Assembly: GCF_004023625.1 (NCBI RefSeq)
Contig: NZ_RPDJ01000041.1
Coordinates: forward strand, 1 to 64,000
Origin: Streptomyces cavernae
GTDB taxonomy: Bacteria; Actinomycetota; Actinomycetes; Streptomycetales; Streptomycetaceae
Direction: 5' to 3'
DNA: 64,000 nucleotides
This document shows positions 57,712 to 64,000 of this stretch, piece after piece. The notes under the pieces were generated by a model. The model had not been told where the DNA came from. It worked only from the letters and a program-made list of their open reading frames with translations, and did no database searches. The position numbers and the translations under genes are program-made. Position 1 is the stretch's first letter. Each line of letters opens with the position of its first letter.

Positions 57712-59202
57712 CTATCCGCTCGTCTCCAGTGCTTCCAGCTGATCCAGGAACCAGCGCGTCGGCGGTAGTGCCGTCGCCGCGTCGGCCAGGCGCTTGGTGC
57801 CTTCCGCGCGGTCCCCGGACGGCATGGTCAGCGCCGTGTGCAGCGCCGCGGCGGTGCCCTGGACGTCGTACGGGTTCACCGCGATCGCGTCCTCGGCCAG
57901 TTCCTCGTACGCCCCCGCCTCGCGGGAGAGGACCAGTACGCATCCCTCGTCGGAGACGACGGGGACCTCCTTGGCGACCAGGTTCATCCCGTCGCGGATG
58001 GGGTTGACCAGGGCCACGTCGGCGAGCCGGTACGCGGCCAGGGAGCGCGCGAAGTCGTCCTTGACGTGCAGCACGACCGGGGTCCAGCCCGGAGTGCCGT
58101 ACGTGGCGTTGATCTCCTCGGCGACCCGCTGCACCTCGGCCGTGTACTCGCGGTACACCGCGAGGTCCTGCCGGGAGGGGTAGGCGAAGGCGACGTGCAC
58201 GACGCGCTCCCGCCACTCCGGCCAGGTTTCCAGCAGTTCCCGGTAGGCCAGCAGCCCCCGCACGATGTTCTTGGAGAGTTCGGTGCGGTCCACGCGCACG
58301 ATCGTCTTGCGGCCCTCGCCGATCTCCGCGCGCAGCGCGTTCATCCGCTCGGCGACGTCCGGCTGGTGCGCGCGCTTGCGCAGGAAGTCGGCGTCGGCGC
58401 CGAGGCCGTGCACACCGATCCATGTCGTGCTCAGGGGCGGGCGGCCGGTGTCCGTGTGCTCGATGCTCCCGGGCTCGCCCGGGCGGCCCGGGACGCCGAC
58501 GGCGATCCGGTCCCCGTCGATCTCACCCGCGCACTGCATGAATGCGTGCGCCCACCGCCAGGTCAGGAACCCCAGCCGGTCGGCGCCGAGCATGCCCCAC
58601 ACCAACCGGGCGCGGATGTCGTCCGGGAGCATCCGGAAGTACTCCGGCGGCGCCCACGGAGTGTGCGAGAAGTGCCCGATGCGCAGATCGGGGCGGAGTT
58701 CCCGGAGCATCCGGGGGACCAGGGTGAGGTGGTAGTCCTGGACGAGCACGGCGGCGCCGTCGGCCGCCTCCTCCGCCAGGGCCTCGGCGAAGGCCCGGTT
58801 GTAGGCCTCGTACGACGCCCACTGGCGCCGGAACTCCGCGTCGAAGACGGGCTCCAGCGGGGTCTGGTACAGCATGTGGTGGACGAACCACAGCACGGAG
58901 TTCGCGATGCCGTTGTACGCGTCGGAGTGCACCCGGGCGTCGATGTCGAGCATCCGCACCCGCTGACCGCCGGTCGTGTCCGAGGGCAGCCGCCCGTCCA
59001 AGGAGCGGCGCACCGCCTCGCGGTCCGCGTCGCTCAGCGCGGAGCACACCCACACCGCGTCCGCCTCGGGGCCGATCGCCGAAAGCCCGGACACCAGCCC
59101 GCCGCCGCCGCGCTTGGCGGTGAGCGCACCGGTCTCGTCCAGGGCGAACGAGACCGGTCCGCGGTTGGACGCGACCAGGATCCGGGCACCTTTGGAAGCC
59201 AT
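57712..59202 (-). CDS. otsA: Trehalose-6-phosphate synthase
   Basis: A 496-residue GT20 enzyme joining an NDP-glucose to glucose-6-phosphate. Motifs are ILVASNRGPVSF, VLVQDYHLTLVPRML, IGHFSHTPWAPPEYFR, GRKTIVRVDRTELSKNI and the donor loop VNPIRDGMNLVAKE. A Gly/Pro-rich insertion near residue 240 (GRPGEPGSIEH) precedes the HGLGADADF region. TAGGTT (59210-59215) lies seven bases before the ATG, so it is probably leaderless. It works with the convergent otsB. Confidence 0.94.
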   Translation of the reverse strand: MASKGARILVASNRGPVSFALDETGALTAKRGGGGLVSGLSAIGPEADAVWVCSALSDADREAVRRSLDGRLPSDTTGGQRVRMLDIDARVHSDAYNGIANSVLWFVHHMLYQTPLEPVFDAEFRRQWASYEAYNRAFAEALAEEAADGAAVLVQDYHLTLVPRMLRELRPDLRIGHFSHTPWAPPEYFRMLPDDIRARLVWGMLGADRLGFLTWRWAHAFMQCAGEIDGDRIAVGVPGRPGEPGSIEHTDTGRPPLSTTWIGVHGLGADADFLRKRAHQPDVAERMNALRAEIGEGRKTIVRVDRTELSKNIVRGLLAYRELLETWPEWRERVVHVAFAYPSRQDLAVYREYTAEVQRVAEEINATYGTPGWTPVVLHVKDDFARSLAAYRLADVALVNPIRDGMNLVAKEVPVVSDEGCVLVLSREAGAYEELAEDAIAVNPYDVQGTAAALHTALTMPSGDRAEGTKRLADAATALPPTRWFLDQLEALETSG

Positions 59203-59445
59203 ACGCCACAACCTAGCCCGCCGCCGAAACGCTCAAACGTACGACGCCTCCGTATACGAGGCGCACACACGTCACAGGACTACGCCGGACGGCGCACGTG
59301 TTCACGGGGGCGCACACGCTCACGCGCGCACCCGCGCACGGGAGCACACACGTTCCGGCGATGTTCCGCCGACGCATGGGCTCACGCGACGGGCGCACGC
59401 GTTGACACCCGGCTCCGGCACGGGGCCGCGCGCTCGACCCAGGGT

Positions 59446-60459
59446 TCAGGCCGCTCGGCGTGCCGCGTACTCCTCGATCTCCGCCATCGGCGGCCGCTCC
59501 TCGGTGTCCACCGAGAACGTCCGTGGCTCGAAACCCTCGGCGCCACGTTCGAACTGGGTGAGGACGGGACGGATCAGATGCCCACGGGCCAGCCGTAGCT
59601 GGGCCGTGCGGTAGATCGCCGCGGCCATCCGGCCGAGCGCCTGCCCGTCCTGGTGACGGTGCTTGCGGACACCGACGTCGACCTGGGCGAGGGCGTCCAG
59701 GCCGACCAGGTGCAGGGCGTCCACCAGCATGCCGAGCTCGACGCCGTAGCCGACGGGGAACGGCAGCCGCTCCAGCAGCGAGCGGCGGGCCGCGTACTCG
59801 CCGCCGAGCGGCTGGACGAACCCGGCCAGCTGCGGCCAGTGCATGTTCAGCAGCGGACGCGCCATCAGCTCCGTGACCCGGCCGCCCTGGCCGGCGGCGG
59901 TCCTACCGGAGGCGGGCCCGTCGGACAGGGCCAGCGGGCGGTCGTACATCCCCTTGACCAGGTCCACGTCCGGATCGGTGAGCAGCGGTCCGACGGTCCC
60001 GGAGACGAAGTCGGAGGAGAACTCCTTCAGGTCGGCGTCGATGAAACAGACGATGTCGCCGCTGGTGGCCAGCAGCGAACGCCACAGCACCTCGCCCTTG
60101 CCGGGAACGGTGGGGATGCGCGGCAGTATCTCGTCCCGGTGCACCACACGGGCGCCCGCCGCGGCGGCCACCGCGGAGGTCCGGTCGGTCGACCCGGAGT
60201 CGACGACGACGATCTCGTCGACGAGGGGGGCCTGGTGCATCAGGTCGTGACGGATGGCGGCGACGATCTCGCCGACCGTCTCCTCCTCGTTCAGTGCGGG
60301 CAGCACGACGCTGACCGACGAGCCGGAGGCGCGTTTCGCGGCCAGGATCCTGTGGAGCGGGCGATCGGTCACAGACCAGGAGCGGGTCTTCAGCCAGCGC
60401 TCGACTTCTTCCAGCACAGTCTGCGGCTCCTTACGTTGCGCGATGGGCGGGGGGATCAT
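59446..60459 (-). CDS. gpgS: Glucosyl-3-phosphoglycerate synthase-like GT81 glycosyltransferase
   Basis: A 337-residue GT-A glycosyltransferase. The N-terminal SVSVVLPALNEEETVGEIVA binds the donor nucleotide, VDSGSTDRTSAVAAAAGARV follows, and the metal motif is IVCFIDADLKEF. Further GpgS-type blocks are MARPLLNMHWPQLAGFVQPL and LPFPVGYGVELGML. It makes glucosylglycerate or the starter of methylglucose polysaccharides. No gpgP-type phosphatase is adjacent. Placement beside otsA fits a compatible-solute or storage-sugar cluster. An alternative is another GT2 glucosyltransferase. Confidence 0.85.
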   Translation of the reverse strand: MIPPPIAQRKEPQTVLEEVERWLKTRSWSVTDRPLHRILAAKRASGSSVSVVLPALNEEETVGEIVAAIRHDLMHQAPLVDEIVVVDSGSTDRTSAVAAAAGARVVHRDEILPRIPTVPGKGEVLWRSLLATSGDIVCFIDADLKEFSSDFVSGTVGPLLTDPDVDLVKGMYDRPLALSDGPASGRTAAGQGGRVTELMARPLLNMHWPQLAGFVQPLGGEYAARRSLLERLPFPVGYGVELGMLVDALHLVGLDALAQVDVGVRKHRHQDGQALGRMAAAIYRTAQLRLARGHLIRPVLTQFERGAEGFEPRTFSVDTEERPPMAEIEEYAARRAA

Positions 60460-60623
60460 GCCCGAAGCGAGGCTCGACGGACGACTCGGTCATCCTGTGA
60501 TCCATCTCGCGGTTCGGACGACTATCTCAACTGTCCTGGCCTTCGGTTACAGTCTTGAACAACGCCGGTGACCATCGCATGTCGGTGGCCGCCCGGTGTC
60601 ACACGCTCGAAAACAACCGCATA

Positions 60624-60772
60624 CCGCTCATCCAGAGGGGCAGAGGGACACGGCCCGTTGAAGCCCCGGCAACCCTCCAGCCGCACGCGTCGGAACGCAC
60701 AGCGTCACGGTCGTATTCCGGCGAGGCTCGTGGCTAGGGAAGGTGCCAATTCCGTCTCGCGGCGAGATGCGC
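60624..60772 (+). promoter_or_regulatory. SAM-I (S-box) riboswitch upstream of the thrC-like gene
   Basis: The S-box core is clear: CTCATCCAGAGGGGCAGAGG (60628-60647), GGACACGGCCCGTTGAAGCC, then CCCGGCAACC with the kink-turn and pseudoknot positions, and finally GGTGCCAATTCC (60742-60753). It ends about 35 bases before the start codon. GGCGAGGC (60720-60727) is an exact complement of GCCTCGCC (60796-60803) just before the ATG, so control could be translational. Confidence 0.88.
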
Positions 60773-60806
60773 CGTGAGGAAGATGAGGAGAAAGGGCCTC
60801 GCCTCC

Positions 60807-62090
60807 ATGGCTGTGCACAGTGATGCAAGCACCACGAACTCCGTAGACCTCGGCGCCGCCGCCGCGCTCTCCTGCCGCGAATGCGGCCACCAGGTGCCAC
60901 TGGGACCGGTGTTTGCCTGTGAAGAGTGTTTCGGCCCCCTCGAAATCGCCTACGACTTCTCCTCGTACGAAACCGAAGAGCTCCGCAAGCAGATCGAGGC
61001 GGGGCCTTCGAGCATCTGGCGTTACGCCCCGCTGCTGCCCGTCCCCGCCGACGTGGCCGACAAACCGAACATCAATCCCGGCTGGACCCAGCTCGTCAAG
61101 GCCGACAACCTGGCGCGCGAGCTCGGCGTGACCGGCGGCCTGTATGTGAAGGACGACTCCGGCAACCCGACGCACTCCTTCAAGGACCGTGTCGTCGCCC
61201 AGGCGATCGAGGCCGCCCGCGCCTTCGGTTTCACCACCCTGTCCTGCTCCTCGACGGGCAACCTGGCCGGGGCCGTCGGTGCCGCCGCCGCCCGGGCCGG
61301 CTTCCGCTCCTGCGTCTTCATCCCGCACGACCTGGAGCAGGGCAAGGTCGTCATGGCCGCTGTCTACGGCGGCGAACTCGTCGGCATCGAGGGCAACTAC
61401 GACGACGTGAACCGCTTCTGCTCCGAGCTGATCGGCGACCCGGCCGGCGAGGGCTGGGGCTTCGTCAACGTCAACCTGCGGCCGTACTACGCCGAGGGCT
61501 CCAAGACGCTGGCGTACGAGATCTGCGAGCAGCTCGGCTGGCAGCTGCCGGACCAGCTGGTCGTGCCGATCGCCTCCGGCTCCCAGCTCACCAAGATCGA
61601 CAAGGGGCTCCAGGAGCTGATCAAGCTCGGGCTGGTCGAGGACAAGCCCTACAAGATCTTCGGCGCGCAGGCCGAGGGCTGCTCGCCGGTGTCGGTGGCC
61701 TTCAAGGCCGGCCACGACGTCGTCCGGCCGCAGAAGCCTGACACCATCGCCAAGTCGCTCGCCATCGGCAACCCGGCCGACGGTCCGTACGTGCTGGACA
61801 TCGCGCGGCGTACCGGGGGTGCTGTGGAGGACGTGACCGACCCGCAGATCGTCGAGGCGATCAAGCTGCTGGCGCGGACGGAGGGTATCTTCGCGGAGAC
61901 CGCGGGCGGGGTGACCGTCGGCGTGACGAAGAAGCTGCTCGAGAACGGTGTGCTGGACCCGTCCCTCACCACGGTCGTACTGAACACCGGCGACGGCCTC
62001 AAGACCCTCGACGCGGTGGCCGGCACCGGGCTCACCGCCACCATCCGCCCGAACCTTGACTCCTTCCGAGAGGCTGGCCTCGCATCATGA
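60807..62090 (+). CDS. thrC: Threonine synthase-like PLP enzyme under a SAM riboswitch
   Basis: A 427-residue fold-type II PLP enzyme. The N-terminal zinc ribbon has Cys23-x2-Cys26 and Cys38-x2-Cys41. The PLP lysine is Lys126 in SGNPTHSFKDRV, the serine/asparagine loop is CSSTGNLAGAVGAAA, and the C-terminal part carries VLNTGDGLKT. Threonine synthase converts O-phosphohomoserine to threonine. The SAM riboswitch and the coupled CysO-like gene instead hint at a methionine-pathway role for this copy, such as sulfur transfer onto phosphohomoserine; that is inference. The ATG at 60807 is favoured. The stop overlaps the next start (ATGA). Confidence 0.88.
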   Translation: MAVHSDASTTNSVDLGAAAALSCRECGHQVPLGPVFACEECFGPLEIAYDFSSYETEELRKQIEAGPSSIWRYAPLLPVPADVADKPNINPGWTQLVKADNLARELGVTGGLYVKDDSGNPTHSFKDRVVAQAIEAARAFGFTTLSCSSTGNLAGAVGAAAARAGFRSCVFIPHDLEQGKVVMAAVYGGELVGIEGNYDDVNRFCSELIGDPAGEGWGFVNVNLRPYYAEGSKTLAYEICEQLGWQLPDQLVVPIASGSQLTKIDKGLQELIKLGLVEDKPYKIFGAQAEGCSPVSVAFKAGHDVVRPQKPDTIAKSLAIGNPADGPYVLDIARRTGGAVEDVTDPQIVEAIKLLARTEGIFAETAGGVTVGVTKKLLENGVLDPSLTTVVLNTGDGLKTLDAVAGTGLTATIRPNLDSFREAGLAS

Positions 62091-62362
62091 GCGTGAACGT
62101 TCGCATTCCGACGATCCTCCGTACCTACACCGGTGGCCAGGCGGAGGTGACCGCGGAGGGAGCGACCCTCGCCGAGGTCATCGCGGACCTGGAGAAGAAC
62201 CACACGGGTATCGCGGCCCGGGTCCTGGACGACCAGGGCAAGCTGCGCCGGTTCGTCAACGTGTACGTGAACGACGACGACGTGCGCTTCGAGCAGGGGC
62301 TCGAGACCGCGACGCCGGACGGTGCGGGCGTGTCGATCATCCCGGCGGTCGCCGGCGGCTGA
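62087..62362 (+). CDS. CysO-like MoaD/ThiS sulfur-carrier protein
   Basis: A 91-residue ubiquitin-fold protein ending in Gly-Gly (IPAVAGG), the site of thiocarboxylate formation. The sequence RIPTILRTYTGGQ, then RFVNVYVNDDDVRFEQGL, closely follows mycobacterial CysO. Such carriers are charged by a MoeZ-type adenylyltransferase and donate sulfur to a PLP enzyme. Its start overlaps the thrC-like stop by four bases, so both are made together and lie under the SAM riboswitch. Confidence 0.92.
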   Translation: MSVNVRIPTILRTYTGGQAEVTAEGATLAEVIADLEKNHTGIAARVLDDQGKLRRFVNVYVNDDDVRFEQGLETATPDGAGVSIIPAVAGG

Positions 62363-62408
62363 TGCTTGATCATTACCCACGGTAACGCCGATTACCGAGA
62401 GTTCATCG

Positions 62409-62445
62409 AATTGCCCCCTCCGTGAGAGAAGCGGAGGGGGCAATT
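62409..62445. terminator. Rho-independent terminator after the thrC-like operon
   Basis: AATTGCCCCCTCCG and CGGAGGGGGCAATT form a perfect 14-base-pair stem with a 9-base loop, 46 bases after the sulfur-carrier stop. Confidence 0.92.
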
Positions 62446-62799
62446 CTGTATGGTTGAGCGCGGTACAGTTGGGGAACTGCCTCGCTTCCACGTGTCGGAC
62501 GTGTATGAGTTCCCGCCTGATCTCCGGCAAGAAGTAGCCAAAGTGTCTCTTCCTTTTGAGCCTTATAAGGCATTTATGGGGCCCGACTTGCCCCGAAACT
62601 TCGCGAATTCTCCATATATTCCGGATCGGTCGCGCCCAGATTTCTCGTCCGATTGACCTGTTGCAGACGGCAGTTGGACAGATACATACAGCCGCGGTCG
62701 ACGCGTTCCGGCGCACACCCCCAACCGTTGGGGGGTGAGGTCTGACCCGGGTCCGCGAAGTGTGGATCTGTGCAAGGGCCAGTAATAGGGGAGTTAGGC
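62446..62799. other. AT-richer control region of the cold-shock gene
   Basis: 354 bases with unusually low GC for this chromosome (for example TTATAAGGCATTTATGG and CTCCATATATTCCGG). A 68-codon open frame (62450-62656) lacks a ribosome site and codon bias. Cold-shock genes usually have long structured leaders; the region probably holds that promoter and leader. Confidence 0.5.
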
Positions 62800-63003
62800 A
62801 TGGCTCAGGGCACCGTCAAGTGGTTCAACGCGGAGAAGGGGTACGGCTTCATCGCGGTCGACGGTGGTGCGGATGTTTTCGTCCACTACAGCGCGATCCA
62901 GATGGACGGTTACCGCACCCTGGAAGAGGGCCAGCGGGTCGAGTTCGAGATTTCGCAGGGCCAGAAGGGTCCGCAGGCGGACATGGTTCGCCTCGCAGGC
63001 TGA
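62800..63003 (+). CDS. Cold-shock domain protein (CspA family)
   Basis: A 67-residue OB-fold RNA chaperone with both RNA-binding motifs: KGYGFIAV (RNP1) and DVFVHYSAI (RNP2). It begins MAQGTVKWFNAEKG and ends VEFEISQGQKGPQADMVRLAG. It melts RNA structure and acts as an antiterminator. A GGGGAG ribosome site precedes the ATG. It is followed by a terminator and then groEL. Confidence 0.96.
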   Translation: MAQGTVKWFNAEKGYGFIAVDGGADVFVHYSAIQMDGYRTLEEGQRVEFEISQGQKGPQADMVRLAG

Positions 63004-63034
63004 AGTAACGCGCCGACTGCTTGTTGACGTGACG

Positions 63035-63069
63035 AAGGGCTCGCGCCCCCCGAGGGGGCGTGAGCCCTT
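63035..63069. terminator. Terminator of the cold-shock gene
   Basis: AAGGGCTCGCGCCCC (63035-63049) pairs with GGGGCGTGAGCCCTT (63055-63069), a 15-base-pair stem with one G-U pair and a short loop. Confidence 0.9.
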
Positions 63070-63150
63070 CGGTCTGCCCGGGGGCCGTCACTCATGCGCC
63101 CGCCCGTCTCCCGGCCATCACCCCCCAACGAGCCCGCTTCGCGGGCGCGC

Positions 63151-63177
63151 CTTGCACTCGACCACCCCGAGTGCTAA
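63151..63177. promoter_or_regulatory. CIRCE element 1 (HrcA operator) upstream of groEL
   Basis: CTTGCACTC, nine bases, GAGTGCTAA: the HrcA operator arrangement (TTAGCACTC-N9-GAGTGCTAA) with changes only in the outer left half. Confidence 0.85.
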
Positions 63178-63186
63178 TCATTGGCG

Positions 63187-63213
63187 TTAGCACTCTGAAG
63201 GTGAGAGTGACAA
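63187..63213. promoter_or_regulatory. CIRCE element 2 upstream of groEL
   Basis: TTAGCACTC, nine bases, GAGTGACAA: a second HrcA operator nine bases after the first, with a perfect left half and two changes on the right. Confidence 0.8.
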
Positions 63214-63338
63214 CGAGGACCGGGTCGGTGAGGTCCGCAGGCCGGGTGGGGCAAGGAACCACGAGGCAGGCAGGCCGTCCGTCGCGGGCGCCAGCGCGGT
63301 CCGGAGCAATCCACCCCAGTCCGGGAGGACCACTTCAC

Positions 63339-64000
63339 ATGGCCAAGATCATCGCGTTCGACGAGGAGGCGCGGCGCGGCCTCGAGCGCGGCATGAACCA
63401 GCTCGCGGACGCCGTCAAGGTGACGCTCGGCCCCAAGGGCCGCAACGTCGTCCTCGAGAAGAAGTGGGGCGCCCCCACGATCACCAACGATGGTGTGTCC
63501 ATCGCCAAGGAGATCGAGCTCGAGGACCCGTACGAGAAGATCGGCGCCGAGCTGGTCAAGGAGGTCGCGAAGAAGACGGACGACGTCGCCGGTGACGGCA
63601 CGACGACCGCGACCGTCCTCGCCCAGGCCCTGGTTCGCGAGGGTCTGCGCAACGTAGCCGCCGGCGCCAACCCGATGGCCCTGAAGCGGGGTATCGAGAA
63701 GGCCGTCGAGGCCGTCTCCGGCGCCCTGCTCGAGCAGGCCAAGGACGTGGAGACCAAGGAGCAGATCGCCTCCACCGCCTCCATCTCCGCCGCCGACACC
63801 CAGATCGGCGAGCTGATCGCCGAGGCCATGGACAAGGTCGGCAAGGAAGGCGTCATCACCGTCGAGGAGTCCCAGACCTTCGGTCTGGAGCTGGAGCTCA
63901 CCGAGGGTATGCGCTTCGACAAGGGGTACATCTCGGCGTACTTCGCCACTGACATGGAGCGTATGGAGGCCGTCCTCGACGACCCGTACATCCTGATCGC
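63339..64000 (+). CDS. groEL: Chaperonin GroEL, 5' part (continues beyond window)
   Basis: The first 220 residues of a 60-kDa chaperonin: MAKIIAFDEEARRGLERGMN, TLGPKGRNVVLEKKWGAPTI and the ATP-binding VAGDGTTTATVLAQALV, then the start of the apical domain. There is no groES immediately upstream, and the cold-shock gene precedes it, so this is the stand-alone groEL (groEL2 type in Streptomyces). It is repressed by HrcA through two CIRCE elements. A GGGAGGA ribosome site precedes the ATG. Confidence 0.96.
   Translation, partial: MAKIIAFDEEARRGLERGMNQLADAVKVTLGPKGRNVVLEKKWGAPTITNDGVSIAKEIELEDPYEKIGAELVKEVAKKTDDVAGDGTTTATVLAQALVREGLRNVAAGANPMALKRGIEKAVEAVSGALLEQAKDVETKEQIASTASISAADTQIGELIAEAMDKVGKEGVITVEESQTFGLELELTEGMRFDKGYISAYFATDMERMEAVLDDPYILI

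Noticed and set aside
62450..62656. 68-codon open frame upstream of the cold-shock gene
   Set aside because: It has no ribosome site and no GC3 bias, and lies in an AT-rich leader directly after a terminator; more likely control sequence.
63169..63195. GAGTGCTAA-N9-TTAGCACTC read as one CIRCE
   Set aside because: The half-sites are in the reverse order for HrcA; they belong to two separate, correctly oriented CIRCE elements on either side.

Overview
This window reads as the core chromosome of a Streptomyces species. Coding sequence is very GC-rich with strong third-position GC bias, many genes start with GTG, several genes appear leaderless, and the gene order matches the Streptomyces coelicolor SCO42xx block as I remember it: gpmA, phoU/phoR-phoP, carD-ispD-ispF, cysS-rlmB, msiK, tRNA-Thr, an integrated element, terD, cdgB, nagKA, otsB/otsA, thrC, csp, groEL. 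Species assignment would need a database search. All homology calls come from reading motifs and gene order, not from a search.

1-18.6 kb is housekeeping and regulation. It holds the tail of an unknown protein, phosphoglycerate mutase, an MFS exporter, a tiny cysteine-rich peptide, PhoU divergent from the PhoR-PhoP phosphate two-component system with two PHO-box-like arrays between them, a lipoprotein, CarD with the MEP-pathway pair IspD-IspF, a PPOX-type flavin/F420 protein, CysS-RlmB, a DoxX-type membrane protein, a sugar nucleotidyltransferase, a secreted protein, and MsiK, the shared ATPase of sugar ABC importers.

18.6-34.9 kb is an actinomycete integrative and conjugative element (AICE) inserted in the 3' half of tRNA-Thr(TGT). 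It is bounded by a 44-bp att repeat. A long minus-strand transcription unit runs from a DUF6284 gene through a coiled-coil/DUF2637 protein, an RRQRL-type zinc protein, a Spd-like protein, an FtsK-type Tra translocase, a membrane protein, a DpdA-like TGT paralogue, a prim-pol primase and a DUF3631 ATPase to xis and int. A GntR repressor with palindromic operators and a YdcF protein run the other way. Candidate cis-acting loci are an array of GTTGCGGAT iterons and a phased CTTGTCG array next to tra that looks like a clt transfer locus. The end beside attR carries a markedly AT-richer two-gene cargo (a DUF4365-like putative nuclease plus an unknown protein). Beyond attR lies the decayed 3' end of another integrase, which suggests earlier occupation of the site.

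34.9-50 kb is a mixed region: a DHFR-like reductase, an aminoglycoside phosphotransferase-like kinase, acetyltransferases, a quinone oxidoreductase, an FAD oxidoreductase pseudogene broken by a 40-bp interspersed repeat and a 4-bp duplication, a pentapeptide-repeat protein, an M1 lipoprotein peptidase, TerD, ArfB, an ECF41-like sigma factor, a flavin reductase, and the c-di-GMP cyclase CdgB with BldD-like and Crp-like sites upstream.

50-64 kb covers sugar and storage metabolism and stress: a PfkB kinase, nagK-nagA with DasR-like sites shared with a divergent sugar-binding lipoprotein (a plausible client of MsiK), convergent otsB/otsA, a glucosyl-3-phosphoglycerate synthase, then a SAM-I riboswitch in front of a threonine-synthase-like gene coupled to a CysO-like sulfur carrier, a cold-shock protein, and groEL under two CIRCE elements. 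Several convergent gene pairs are separated by short tandem-repeat arrays, some of which copy the 3' end of the adjacent gene.
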